Shown one piece after another: positions 46,354-58,522 of a stretch of DNA of 64,000 nt. Source of the DNA: Tubulanus polymorphus (lineage: Eukaryota > Nemertea > Palaeonemertea > Tubulaniformes > Tubulanidae); NCBI RefSeq assembly GCF_964204645.1, contig NC_134030.1, forward strand, positions 18,233,110 through 18,297,109, in the 5' to 3' direction. Under the pieces are notes generated by a model that saw only the letters and a program-made list of their open reading frames with translations, was not told the DNA's origin and did no database searches. Numbering within the stretch: position 1 is the stretch's first letter; each line of letters opens with the position of its first letter. The position numbers were made by a program, and so were the translations under genes.

Positions 46354-46912
46354 CTGTTTTCAATATATTTCGACTCAAAAATATCAATGTTTCAATTTAA
46401 CAAGATTAATGTTCTTTTTTTTGTGTGCACGAAAATCAACAATATTCTGATAACCACCGTATACAGCTTAACCTTCTCGTTCGAACGCGCGCTGAGTTCG
46501 TTGTGTCGTTTTCAAAAAAGATGTTTGTAATAAAAGAAACTTTCGTTATTTACGGGAAAGTTAGAAATTGTAGAAAACGATTATATCTGATTTCACTATG
46601 TCGAGAATATACGGAAGATAATTCAATGATATCAACTTCAAACGCAAGTTTTGTCGAACAGCGAAAGTTTTTATTTCGAGGTTTCAAAATTATCAAACGT
46701 TCAGGTTTCGGCTGCAAACACGGAAGATGAACAAACGACGCGCGTGCGGTTATTTTTATACTGGCGGCAGACGAACCGCTGACACGTCACGCGTCAATCA
46801 AATTGTATCGTCACGCCTCCTGCATGTCCAGTCCTTGAAACGAGCAAACATCATTTTACCAGATTCAAGTATACGGTACGGTGTCCAGTGGCCTAATCTA
46901 ATTTTATCTGAT
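46354..46912. other. Receptor upstream region, no gene seen
   Basis: Should include the receptor promoter (minus strand). No clear TATA box identified. Plus-strand frames at 46425-46730 and 46727-46987 have no recognised domain. Confidence 0.4.
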
Positions 46913-47240
46913 GTCTTATTTCAACTTGACTTGAGAGCAAGCACATCAGGTGGCCTAGCTCGGTCAGTTTTGGCGGTACATACTTGATAAGAGTCAAGTT
47001 TGCTATGTAGCCATGGAAACATATCTGTAAATAGTTGGTTTTATTAGACTTTCAAATTATGGCCTTTCAATGAAGACTTTTTGGCATTCCTTCAATACAG
47101 TGAAGAATGGATTAAAAAAACGATGTTTTAGGTCAACTGCCAGTCTTTTCCTAATAAGACTCATATCAGGTAGGCTAGTACCATCAAAACTGACTGAGCT
47201 AGGCCAACTCGATGTGCTCTGAAGTCAAGTTGAAATAGAC
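46913..47240. mobile_element. Foldback MITE, 328 bp
   Basis: The left arm starts gtcttatttcaacttgactt and the right arm ends aagtcaagttgaaatagac. The arms pair over ~65 bases (including ggcctagctcggtcagtttt). There is no ORF. The ggcctagc(t/c)cggtc word also appears at 62408 in repeat R1. Confidence 0.7.
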
Positions 47241-47588
47241 ATTAGCAGCTGTGTGGCTTTCACTATTCTATTACTACCGTGTCAAATGAAGCTGATTGAA
47301 CCATGGATTCGTTTTGAAGAATTCATGTTTGAACTGATGAGACACTGTTTTGCGCCACGTCCCTCTTCTTTGTCTCTGAGATCTGAACGCTGCGCCGAAC
47401 ATGAAAGCGTCGATGGTCAGGACCGACTCAGCTCCCTGGTTCTAATTCAAACCCAACATGACTATAAATAATGATGTCGGCCTATTTTGTTCAATGTGGT
47501 AGACACATTTAAGGCCCCAATATCGCTATGAATTCAAAAATTATTGGGCAATTTTCGTTCTCACAAGGTCCATCGATTGTTACAAATC
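47241..47588. other. No gene seen
   Basis: A 72-codon frame at 47253-47471 has no recognised domain. Confidence 0.4.
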
Positions 47589-47690
47589 CACTGTGGAATC
47601 AGTGGAGTATCCACTACGGAATCAGTAGTATATTCACTGCGGAATCAGTAGCTCATCCACTGCGGAATCAGTAGTTTATCCAATTCAGGT
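47589..47690. repeat. ~26-bp minisatellite, 4 copies
   Basis: Unit close to atccactgcggaatcagtag plus a few bases. A short (TTAAG)n run follows at about 47728-47750. Confidence 0.85.
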
Positions 47691-47759
47691 ATAGGTTGGC
47701 CATGCGACGCGACGCAATCGTCGCTGGTTAAGTTAAGTTAAGTTAAGCTTAGGTTGAAG

Positions 47760-49930
47760 AGAAATTATTTTATGCGTCATTGTCATCAGATATAAATGAA
47801 AGCCGCATGTATTGCAAGAGGTGTGGATCGGTGTGGGGCCACTTAGCGGCGTATAGGTGAAAATCTGATTAACGCTATTAGGTTATACGTAAACACCAAG
47901 ATTAATTGTAATTATCAATACGTGACCAGGGGGTCATCCTGTTTGACAACCTGACCACTTATAAAAGGGCAAGGATATTTAACAAAAAAATAATATAAAT
48001 TGAGGTCCTGAGATGCAATTTGAGAGGTTCCCTGTAGCTTAAACCACTAAAAATCTAAGCGGAATTTTCAGATTAAATACTCCGAGAAGCTTTTTTGCCA
48101 TTCTTAGAAAATTTTCTTTTCACAGCATCGGCACGAAAATGCCCTTCTTTTCGTTTTACTTTACATGCCTTTTAAATTGGATATGCTGCCCCTTTACCTG
48201 TCATGGATACCTAGGATTGACCAGTGATAGTGCCCTTTTTATGAGATCATCCGGAATTTGGTCCCATCGTATCGGCCCATACAAAGTGTCCTTTTATTTG
48301 TTCTTTTTACTTTATGTTCCATTTTCATGTGATATGGTGCCCCTTTTTATCTGTGTTCACCAATCGTCTCAGGGTATTTTGGAAATGCATTCCACCTTCC
48401 GGAAGGCATGGATGGTATAAAGCTGGATCCGACCCTGATCCGCATCAAATCATGAATTCAACTCAGATGCGGATTGGTCGACGACCTTTTCTTGGTTACA
48501 TCGTTCTCATGTCTGTGATAAACGGGTCTGGAATCTACTGTACTGTGTCACTGGTCTGCTTGTCTTGTTCACGTCAGGAATGTTTGGAAATTCAGGAACG
48601 TACTTTCCTGATAGCAATAAGTCGCAGATTCCGCAGTTTACCTCACGCTATCTATCCGATCGCTTTGTGTCTCAGTGATTCCTTGCACTTTATCAAATTA
48701 ACACTGATGCCTGTTTAACAGTTCGTTCTCTTTCGCGTTAAAGGCGTTCCTATATTCATCACGAATTCACTGATCAGTTGTCAAATATACGATCTGTGAT
48801 GTCACTTTGCAGGCTGTAATAGTTAATCGAGACTCGGAGCCACGGCACGAAATTTGCGGCGCTCAGATTGTTCGAATGCGTCGATTTTATGTAGGTCGGG
48901 GCCGTAGTTTATGTCTAGTTTAGGTCCCGATTGTACGTAATTAGGAAATTTATATTTTGGTGGTAAATGCGTTACTTTTTAGTTCACAGAAATTCCGCTA
49001 TCGTTATTCATAGGGGCAGCACTCAATGGTTTTCATCCAAAAGTCTCGCCATTCTGCTGTATCCTACGCAATATCTGGCCGCAAACCCTTCATTGGTCTA
49101 TTACATCGCCCATGACATTTTGGGTGGACGAGGGCTGCCGCTAATTTCGAGTTAATTCGATACGTGGCTTTTTCACCACCGCCGATTTACGAGTCAAATC
49201 GAATAAAAATGTCGTTCCGAAAATCATAGAAAAAAAAGGAAATTTGTTCGCGAAATAGTGACCTCAGAAAAGGCAAATTCACAATTTCATCATCCGAAAC
49301 TTATGAAAAAGGTATTTTTTGCCAGTTATGAAATATGTTTGATAAAAAAATGAACGCCAAAATTCATTATTGCAAAATTACGGATAGAGTAACTACTGTG
49401 ACCTCTATATGACCTCTATTTGACGTGTATGAACATGAATTCTGAAGGATAAAAGCTGCGCTGTATATTTATGCATACATCTGTGATTATTTAGGATAAA
49501 GGATTCACGCTAAATGCGTCACTAATAACCTACAATATGGCGCTTTGAAAATAATCGATGGCCTTTGCGAAACGGCATCATTGTGTAGCATCGCGCACAT
49601 AGGTAGGTTTGGATTGGCCTATACCGGAATTCTTCAGAATGTGCTCTATTCCATTCCGGAATTATAGCAAAATCTCTAAACCAGAAAGGTTAAATGGCCT
49701 CTACTAATTCGGAAATACTCATCTGGCGCTTTAGTCACGATCAAGATAAGCTACATATTCCAGTATCTGTAAACCTGATAGAAGCGGCCGGGAGAGAGTT
49801 TGGCAGGTTTGATTCGTCTATTTTCTATCGATTCAGGAATTCTCTTCAGGGCCGTTCGTGTCGACAAGAATTACGCCTAAACGGTTCGATAGGAACCTGT
49901 CTAGAAAAGGCACCCATAGTTTATGATACT
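47760..49930. other. No gene recognised; one two-copy repeat
   Basis: 48140-48220 and 48285-48365 are imperfect duplicates (ttttactttacatg, gcccctttacctgt words). Frames at 48314-48718 and 49694-49966 are open for 134 and 90 codons with no recognised domain; the latter starts in a fair Kozak context but runs into a MITE. Confidence 0.4.
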
Positions 49931-50053
49931 GGGGGCCAGTTGCTCAAAAGTTGGTTTCAAAGATAACCGATGGATGAATCATAGTAAATAATTGTCACTA
50001 TGTCAACTATTCACTGGTAAACTCTTACCAACTATTGAGTCACTGGCTCCCGG
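49931..50053. mobile_element. Foldback MITE, 123 bp
   Basis: Begins gggggccagttgctcaaaagttggt; ends accaactattgagtcactggctcccgg, each shown here beyond twenty bases only as arms that pair imperfectly over ~27 bases. It lies just upstream of the methyltransferase gene. Confidence 0.65.
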
Positions 50054-50101
50054 TATATAATATAGAAATGTTTCTTTTTAGCAGACGGCAGCCGAGTTAC
50101 G

Positions 50102-50998
50102 ATGAACGACCTGAAATACGGCGAAAGTCTCCGATATTTTCGTCTGAATTGCAGCGAAATTAACTTCGGATTGAAGAGATTATGTGAAGCAGTTCGCGCC
50201 GTCCGTCAGACCGCTACCGATCACCTGATGACGGCAGACGGTAGGCGGAGAGGTTTGAGAGTGCTATCAGTCGGCGCGGCTCACGGGTATCTGTTAGAAG
50301 ACGCGTTCATCGAACTCGGTGATGAAGTGAGTTTCGAACGCGTCGACTGCGTTGAACCGAATGACGTCATGTCGCTGGAGCTGGAGACTCGAATGGCAAA
50401 ACTCGCCAGTAAGTACGAATTCCAGTCCGAGGTCTATAGACGTAAATTCTCTAGCGAGGAGGCGCCTTCTTTCTTACCGAACGACTTCTACGATTTGATC
50501 ATTTTTTCGCACGTTCTCTATTACTTCGACGATCCGGCGGAATGTTTGGAAGTGTCGCTTTATAAGTTAGCTAACGAGTGTGGACGAGTTTACCTGAGCT
50601 CAACGACCAAGACAGATTATTTTAGCATCGCTCGAGAAATCCAAGCCCTCACCGATGACGGTTCATCGCCTATTCCCTGCGGACTAGTTGACATAGATGA
50701 ACTCCTACGCGCGGAAGCTGCTGAGATGAAAGTGGTTTCGCGCTCGACCGACGAGGGCGCGATTTTGATGCACCTAGCTCTGAAACCGAGCAGATCGCGC
50801 ATCAGCGAACAGGACGCAGCCATTCGTAAAATGGGTGACGCGATACCGACGTTCATCGCGGGTCGGGATATAGATACCTTACTGGAAACATCGCGCGCAC
50901 AAGTTCAGGATATCATCCGTAAATATGTCGTCTATAGTTATGGATTCCCGATGTTGCCTATAACCCTGAAACACTTTGTATTGGCCAGAAACGCCTGA
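50102..50998 (+). CDS. Class I SAM-dependent methyltransferase, HNMT-like
   Basis: 298 residues, single coding exon, close to the ~292 of histamine N-methyltransferase. Motif I is VLSVGAAHGY (54-63), the acidic loop that holds the SAM ribose is VDCVEPN (81-87), and motif IV is FSHVLYYFDDP (135-145), the fold of a cytosolic Rossmann methyltransferase. The chain ends HFVLARNA. The substrate is not shown by sequence; HNMT-like proteins are expanded in marine invertebrates, and many are uncharacterised. The start follows a likely acceptor (ttttagcag at 50086), so a 5' UTR intron is probable. AATAAA lies at 51054, 56 bases after the stop. Codons are G+C-richer than surrounding DNA, as expected for a live host gene. 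Confidence 0.85.
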   Translation: MNDLKYGESLRYFRLNCSEINFGLKRLCEAVRAVRQTATDHLMTADGRRRGLRVLSVGAAHGYLLEDAFIELGDEVSFERVDCVEPNDVMSLELETRMAKLASKYEFQSEVYRRKFSSEEAPSFLPNDFYDLIIFSHVLYYFDDPAECLEVSLYKLANECGRVYLSSTTKTDYFSIAREIQALTDDGSSPIPCGLVDIDELLRAEAAEMKVVSRSTDEGAILMHLALKPSRSRISEQDAAIRKMGDAIPTFIAGRDIDTLLETSRAQVQDIIRKYVVYSYGFPMLPITLKHFVLARNA

Positions 50999-51059
50999 GG
51001 AACTGACGCACGTTTGAATACCGTTTATTCGTGGGTCCAAGGACTGACTCTCAAATAAA

Positions 51060-52002
51060 CGTTGATCCATCGAATATACCTGACCGGGCCCGTACCGAGC
51101 GAACCCTTAAATTTTCAAAGTACCTTTCTATTAAAAGCCGGGGTCACAAAAATTTAATTCAAGATTTTTTCGAGATTTGGAAATAGGTTCCCTGTTTTTT
51201 TTATCTTTTGAAATTGTAATCCATGAATATCTAGAAATGAAAATGGATATTTTTTTACTTATCTTTATAATTATAAACAGGAAGACACGGTGCTTCAGCC
51301 TCTCTTTGTTTAGGGACCATCGTCAGGTGTTGGGTTAGTATTTTCTTGATTCCTATCGCGGATACAAAAGTTTCGTTCTGCTTATAAACGTGTAGGTCTA
51401 TATGCGAATAGTTTTGTCAAATAAAATGTTATTGAATACAATTCTATACGTTTAAAAGCTTATTGTTTTTGTGATTGAGTTTTTGCTGGTGGATTTTCAA
51501 AAAGCCACAGCTGCTGTACATGTCATAATACGTCAATATTGATCCTCTAAACCTCTAAATCTAAAGGAACCAGTTGCAAATCTTCCTACGCCGAGTACGC
51601 TCTCGATATTTCTGAAGTCAGCTTTACGAACAGACTATTATCGATATGTCCGAGCTCTGCAAACATCGTCGTCGGTGTGTCACGTGTTACATTCGGTCAC
51701 GTGTTGAAATTTCGTCTGCTTTCGGGTCACGTGATGGAGTGTCTCGATTCCGTTTCACGACGACGCCCTCGGACTGGTCGTTGTCGTTACCCTGGGTATC
51801 GCTATTCACAGGAAGGTCTCGATATCGGCAGCGTACCTGCGCCGGTGGGTGGGTTGGAGAATAGAAGGCGGTCAGTATTAGCTCTTGGAACCGCCATACG
51901 GGATGGGTTTCTAGGGCGGGATCAGCTACAACGGTCAGTAAAGTTTGTCTCATTTACTGTTTTGTAGGTTTGATTTGTCTCTGAATCTTGTTGCACAGCT
52001 TC
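51060..52002. other. No recognised gene; C+G-richer patch at 51640-51900
   Basis: Three overlapping short frames on both strands are open here because of composition. No domain recognised. It holds the E-box cluster. Confidence 0.4.
51681..51733. promoter_or_regulatory. Cluster of three CACGTG E-boxes
   Basis: CACGTG at 51681, 51698 and 51728, each preceded by T (TCACGTG), as favoured by bHLH-zip factors of the USF/MITF/TFE group. No TATA box or gene start is assigned nearby. Confidence 0.5.
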
Positions 52003-52165
52003 AGGATTCGAACCCTTGCAAGCCCGCTTCTCCTGAACACTGAGGATAACTTAGGATTCGAACCCTTGCGAGTCAATTTCTGATGGACCCCAAAGAAAAC
52101 GTAGGATTCGAAAACTTGTGAGCCCACTTCTCTTGTACACCCAAGGACAACCACGGATTCAAACC
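52003..52165. repeat. 50-bp minisatellite containing Pol III B boxes
   Basis: The unit starts aggattcgaacccttgc at 52003, 52053, 52103 and about 52153, an exact 50-base spacing. In the first two copies the minus strand reads GGTTCGAATCC, a perfect B box; the later copies are degenerate. A fifth, eroded unit follows to about 52215. Confidence 0.85.
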
Positions 52166-52513
52166 GTTACAAGCCTATTTCTTATGGATACTGAGGAGGA
52201 CTATGAACCCTTGCAGACGATGACAACCTGGAGATGGACATACAAACGGTTTCGCTTATTTAAACCTCACTTCTCATTCGTTGTCAGTAATCAAATCAAA
52301 ACTCTTAAACAGTAATGCTAGATATTTCGATGTTTTCAGTTTTCGAAGTTCTGCTGTAGAATATTTTGAATTTCATGTCCTGATCAAATTATTCATACTG
52401 TTTGCCTGCAGTGATAAATCGTTTTCCGGCTATGGCGTATTAGTAAGAATTAGAAATAATAATTGCGAATGTTTCAGTTCAGATAACGGATTCAGCGAAC
52501 TGATGCAGACCGT

Positions 52514-54607
52514 TTGAAAATAATGAATAAAACACGAGTTTACGTTTACAACCCAATAAGGGAGTTGGCATATATCAGGAATGCATACATTTCATCTCCA
52601 CTGATCACAGTCGCTGTTACATTCAACCTGCTTGTTATCACTGTATTAAAATCACAAATCTTATACGTCAAAAGTAAGCAACGTGAAACTCTCTCAGCGT
52701 CCAAAATCTCATTATCTCAAAATCAAACTAAAGCTTATAATATGGTGCTTACAATGAGTATTTTATATACTGTTCTAGAACTTCAGGTTGAGAACGCAAT
52801 TTCAAAAACGGAAGGCCGGCACCAAGAAATCAATGACGATAAAAAATGCAGAGAAAGATACACGACGAATAAAACTAGGTTGGAAACACGCCATCAAAAG
52901 CGGGACCTTTTTACTAGTTACGGCAAGCAAGGGTGGGGGACACACACTTTGGACCTGAAAAAAGAAATGAATTTGTCGGCCTTAACCATGGAGTTCTTAA
53001 ACCTATTTTTTCCAGACGGCAAATCGAATGCGATGAACCTAAAAATCAATGATGTAAGCTATTACTTAGAAAACTACAATGGTAATCGGTTACGTGATTA
53101 TCTTGAGTGTGGTAATGTATTTGGTCTAGAGGCCTACATCGCAGCACATAAAACAAACCCTATTAGGCTCTATCTTCACACAACTGTTTTAGTTGACGAT
53201 AGTGATGATGAAACATCATTGCCATCCATGTCACCTTTCTTGCTAATACCCACCAGCCACCGATTTCTGAGTCAACTTTACCTATGTTTTCGTTGATGCA
53301 ACCGGCATTGTCGTTTACGCCAGCAGCCTCATCTACAATTCCGGCTAGTAGTGATATTCAACCTATTGTTTTTAACTACGCATACCCAATTTGCCCATAC
53401 ACTTTAACCACCATTTGCGGCCGGGATTCAGTCTGGTTATGTGCCTACCGGTGCTGTTGGCATACATACCGGTGAAAATTATACACATTCTCGTGATGGT
53501 ATAGCAGATATCAACTTTAATGATTTCGAATTGATACAGCCTGATACGCCTACAATTCAATTCAGAGTACAGACGAGTGGCGAGTTATCACAAGAAGAGA
53601 TTAATCGCATTGAACGGGAAGAGTACAACCTTCTGGTTCGCAGAACAGCCGTGGTCGAAGATATGATAAACGCTTTTTGTGATGCATCGGTGATGGTGAA
53701 AATAATAAATGCTCGAATGATACTCCCTAATGGAAATGTTGAAGCCGGAGAAGGACACGGTGTCTTTCGAGAGTGTCTTACTGAATTTTGGTCAGAATTT
53801 AGAAAGCAATGTATGACGGGTAGTAGTCAGATGATCCCTCTCATACGCCATGATTATGGCACAGAGAAATGGGAGGCTGTAGGACGTATCATCAGTAAAG
53901 GATTTCAGGAAACATCATATTTCCCAATATTCCTCGCGCAGCCATTTGTTTCCGAATTGTTCTTCCAGCAGGGTGATAGCGTAGACTTGGTCGAATCATT
54001 ATTGAAATATGTTTCTCCGTCTGAGGAGCTCGTATTTCGACGCGCATTGGCTAATTTCGATGATGAAGCAAATGACGTCGAAGAGATAATAGACATACTG
54101 GGGGGATATGAATGTCGGAAACTTCCTACGAAGGAGAACTTCTCCATGTTGATTCGGGAAATAAGTCACCAAGCATTAGTGCAAAAGCCGAGATTTATGG
54201 TTGATTGTATAAAACCTATGGTACAGAAATATGTAACAATATCATATAAACAGTACCTCGATCTTTGTACGGATCTTAAACCCTCCTGTCGCAAAGTGGT
54301 AGAATTACTTTCTTTTCCAAACGTTTTGTCAGCTCCTCAGTCAAATGTTGCTACGTTACTGAAGAGATTTGTCAGATGATTGGATGAAAGCATGTTGTCT
54401 AAGTTTCTCCGCTATTGTACTGGTTCTGACATGTGTAACTGCCAAAAGATTGACGTGACCTTTAATAAGGTAGACGGTCTCCAACGAGCTCCAGTTGCTC
54501 GAACATGTGCCCAGATATTGGAGTTACCAGAAATATCTGACGAATACGTCGAACTGAAATTCGATAATATTCTCCAGAGCAATGTTTGGGTTATGGACGT
54601 CGCATAA
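52514..54607 (+). pseudogene. HECT-type ubiquitin ligase, G2E3-like, interrupted
   Basis: The C-terminal ~380 residues are a HECT domain, which passes ubiquitin from E2 to a Cys and then to substrate. The N-lobe region has MILPNGNVEAGEGHGVFREC and the C-lobe FLRYCTGSDM and RTCAQILELP, keeping the catalytic Cys (codon 54506). The end is SNVWVMDVA. Resemblance is to the intron-poor G2/M-phase-specific E3 ligase-like genes of invertebrates. An in-frame TGA at 54377-54379 cuts the domain about 76 residues early. Two frame changes (about 53290 and 53420) separate it from an N-terminal frame (52514-53296, with TSLPSMSPFLLIP). It is therefore probably dead, or several assembly errors coincide. Upstream exons were not found. 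Confidence 0.8.
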
Positions 54608-55285
54608 AATTATTCTAGAAACAAAATGACGTAATCCACGTAAGTTTCATATGTCCAAAGTTGGATCAAAACGTGTTTAAGTTCTTTTGTTTAGGCCAAA
54701 AGTGATGTGTTTATTATTAATATTGCCAGCCCTGATGTCGTTTATTTTAACAAAGTGACGATCATTTTAACGATAAAAGTAATTATTCACGCAGTGCATT
54801 TTGACCAGGTTCTACAGTTCCTGGTTATGTTTGACTCTTAGAGTTAAAGCATTTGAAATATTGGAAATAAATCGACTTAACTCTAGAGTCAAACTCACCG
54901 AGAGCTGTTAAACTTGCTCCTTATATATGTCGTTTCGCATCAATCATGACCAAATACGTTTTTTGTTTGTATTGAAAACAGGGGGGTTTGCGGGCGCCAC
55001 TTCTCTGCTGTCAAGTTATGTTTTGTCTCGAAATTGTAAGACAATCATCAAGTATATATTGATATATTGTATCAACACGGTATTAAAACGTAGATAATGT
55101 TTTAAGGCGTTTAAGAGAAACTTTGATACTTCGATTAAAATATTCAAATATCTTTACTTCATTGCGTTATCGTTCTTTCATGGTGTCTCACTTTCACTTG
55201 AGCTGCAAATAATATGGTAGTACGAAAGTGTCGTTGGCACGTATTCGAACGTATACTATCAAAATTGCACATTCACATAGAGATA
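54608..55285. other. No gene seen; small hairpin
   Basis: tttgactcttagagttaa and ttaactctagagtcaaac (54829-54895) form an inverted pair like the core of the MITE at 7771-7881, so this may be a relative of it. Confidence 0.45.
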
Positions 55286-55452
55286 CAGTGGAACCTCGTT
55301 ATAACTAACAGGGATACAACGATTCATCGGACATAACAAATACAAGATTGTGTCCCACATTAGACAATTTGATTAATTTCACACTTGATATGACGAAATA
55401 TCGGTTAAAACGAACAATATTTTCTGGTCCCCGTTGTATCGAGGTTCCAATG
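55286..55452. mobile_element. Tc1/mariner/pogo-type MITE, 167 bp
   Basis: Ends cagtggaacctcgttataac and (reversed) cattggaacctcgatacaac, the CAGTxGAACCTCGxTAxAAC terminus seen in pogo/Tigger-like elements, flanked by TA on both sides (55284-55285 and 55453-55454). No transposase. Confidence 0.85.
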
Positions 55453-55454
55453 TA

Positions 55455-56248
55455 TGCATCTTCACCTGTCGTGGGAATCGAATTCACTAAGCTAAAGTCG
55501 TGTTCCCCGAACCCCTTGACCTCGCGAGTCGTTGGAGTCGTTACTAGCCGACCAGAATCCGGTCGTACCAATCACAGCGCTTGAAGCAAACGTCTGGCTT
55601 CTGTTGGTTTTCTCGTTAAATGGACCAATCAGCGTACAAGGAGTTATGTCAGCCAGTAATGACATCACGCGTCGTGAGGACAGGGGGCTGGTGGAAACGA
55701 GTTCGGGGAGCGATAGCAGACCCCCTGGCATGCGAGGATGAAAGATAGGTGACTTGTCCATAAGACCACTTTTTAAACAACCGCTTCATAGAACTTTCTC
55801 AAAATAAATTTTAATCAAAAATACATCTTTTTGAACCATACGCAATTTTATTCTGAAGCGTTTTGAGAATAGCGGATACTGGAGTACGCTTTCGCAGATA
55901 ATTCTCCATGTAAATTGATGGCACGTGTATTTCTGAGACACCTACTTGAGATGGGGTTGGATAGCGAATTAAAACATGGGTAGTGTTAGTATGATGTATT
56001 ACTAAGCCCAAACAGTCGCATGAAATCCATGAAAATTTACAATCATATTCTTTTCAACGCGTAACGTATATCATAGATATATTTGAATCTTCGAAATACA
56101 TCATGAACAGACAACACATAAACCGTGCAGGACAGATACGTATAAAAATGATTGTAACATGTACGCTCTCAGAATTGATTTAATAGCCAGTCATACAAAG
56201 CAGCGGCTTCTGGGGTTGATGTCGGTCTTGATTGTTGTCCCTGCCTCG
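55455..56248. other. No gene seen
   Basis: Probably includes the 3' flank of the integrase-core gene (minus strand). No polyadenylation signal was assigned. Confidence 0.4.
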
Positions 56249-58201
56249 TTATAAGATCACACATCGCTGAAAAGTCCGGATCACAGCCTCTCGATTCATT
56301 CGGTTTACTACAAAATTCCTCTCGAATTGAAGTAGTCCAGTAGTCCAGTGCTGAAGTAGTCCAGTGTCCTCTGGAAATTTGTAGTCTATCGTGCCTGAAA
56401 ATATTATTTCGTATTATCAAGAAGTGATAAAAACAACGTAAACTTAGAAACCTATGCTCATTTTTATACAGCGTATTTCGTACCGTAATATTCCGGCGAT
56501 AAGTATAAAAGATCAGGTTTTCTGGGTGGAACATCCACATTTCGAAGATGCCTGATGGCATGTGTATTCCACTCCTGCACAAAATCCTGGAGATCGGCAT
56601 TTATCAATTCAGAAAAAAACTGTATCTTAAGGTTTGATTGAAAAATATTGGAGAAAGGGAAATTACTACGTGGATCACAAAAAAATCGCCACGCGCTTTA
56701 AAGGCGGGGATTTAACCTACATGTGCACAACGTCCGCGGTAGATAGACTTCAATTTTCCTCCATATCTTTAAATATGTTCATCCAAAACTGAACAACTTC
56801 GTTTCGAAGACTTCGCCACCATCGTTCAATGCGCTTAAAAAAAGAAACATAAAACAATTGGTGAGTTTTGAAATATCTTAAGTTGGTTCTAGCGGAGATT
56901 GTCCAAAGCTACCCATATTAATGACTCCACGAACCTGATTATTCGTAGATCTACCCACAAGAACGCACGTTTCGTCGTCATATTCTGCTCTAAAGGCCTT
57001 CTGAATCGCAGCAATTCTGCCATTTTCGGTTCCAGCGTCCATACGGATGCAGCGAGGAACTGCTGAATGATGTTATAAAGATGACGGTCAGAGTATTATC
57101 TTAATCGACGATTGATAACAGATAATTTTTCCCAGGCATAATTTCGGCATATTGTGTATTTATGTATGACAATTCTATCCACCTTCAATGTCCTGAACGA
57201 AATCTAAAAAGTACCACGCAACCACCTCTGGGTCATTATTAGTATTTCCAGCTCTTAACCAAAGGATTCGTCGGGAAAACCGTTTAAATATAGACTGTGT
57301 TTATGAACATGTTCGACAAACCAAATTCTGAACTTAAAGCATCCAAGAAAGCAGTTCTGAATACAGCCAGATTGTAAACAACGCCTCTTATTATTTACTA
57401 TCGTTTACGTATTTAATATTCTGCTGTTGAAATGTGGAAATAATATCTTTTAGGATATATCAATTATATATTATGTTTACCCATCTATACATCCATGAAA
57501 CGGGAAACCAAAAGGCTTGATTGAGCTTGTCATAACCATCGAGATGGACAAGATAATTGGGACCCTTGTTAAAGTAACGTCGTCGTCTTAAAACTCCATG
57601 GGTCCTATTCTGTACTCCTTCGAAGTCTAAATTCCGAAGGATATTGGAAACTAGAGACCTAGAAGTAAACAATCATATAACACATGAGTGAAGTGATCCA
57701 GATCTCATCTTCAAGCTCTTACATCAATCAAATACACATTTATACATATGCTGGCCGATTCGAAAGTTCTTTTTGTCAGGAGTAACAAAACTGACAATTC
57801 TTCGATTTGGCCAAAAAATATTTTTCGAGAAATTAAGTTGTTTTTTTTTTGTTATGGCGTTTTGGTACTTTAGCGCCCTCATTTATCATGTCAAGAATTA
57901 ACCGTGTAGGTAGCAACCCGATCATACATCTTACCTAGGGGCCTTTATTCCGTAGCGTTGACGGAGACGTTGTGACATAGCACGATATCCCATGCAACAT
58001 CCGCTGCCAGCAAGCTCAACCTGTAATAATGCAGAGAACATGATCTTTAACCCAAAAGACATATTCAATTTCTATCAGATATAAGCATCACTTCAAAAAT
58101 TCGGATTACATTCCTCGACTGCAGCGGTTACGTCATTAAGAACGTAATTGTTGTTCCTTTTCAAACCTAACCTATTCAATTGTCGTTTGAGGTAGCGGTC
58201 A
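56249..58201 (-). CDS. Integrase-core (DDE) domain gene with introns, partial and damaged
   Basis: Minus-strand exons: 58110-58201, 57935-58020, 57481-57658, 57183-57294, 56935-57062, ~56750-56837, 56484 to about 56615, and 56249-56394. Content follows the RNase-H-like integrase-core protein family common in animals: LKRQLNRLGLKRNN; GSGCCMGYRAMSQRLRQRYG; GPNYLVHLDGYDKL with the first catalytic Asp; FSRRILWLRAGNTNNDP; RCIRMDAGTENGRIAAIQ with the second Asp; RIERWWRSLRNEVVQFWMN with the catalytic Glu; LQDFVQEWNTHAIR. Exons 2 to 5 join in perfect phase. Two faults: the first two exons do not agree in phase (1 versus 0), and a TGA closes the sixth exon (56748 area) with no donor before it. The N-terminus was not found. 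Either a domesticated gene decaying or an intron-bearing transposon. Confidence 0.75.
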
Positions 58202-58432
58202 CTGAAAGTTTAAAATAAACAAGACGGTTTGTGGACTGGACTAATATATCATATCATTATAAGGAGTAATATTGAATAAAAATGGTAGTGCCCATACGTA
58301 GCCGCAGACAATTAAAATCTATACTTAGACCATCTTAATGTAGGCCATGGAATTTTAGTGATCAATAAGTGAATGTGAATCACGAAATATTTTACCGACT
58401 ATCAATTAAAGTAATGTATGGGAGAATTCGAA

Positions 58433-58435
<3 letters not shown>

Positions 58436-58515
<80 letters not shown>
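58436..58515. repeat. (TA)n microsatellite, ~40 units
   Basis: Perfect AT dinucleotide over 80 bases. The Tyr-Ile frames are artefacts. Confidence 0.97.
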
Positions 58516-58522
<7 letters not shown>

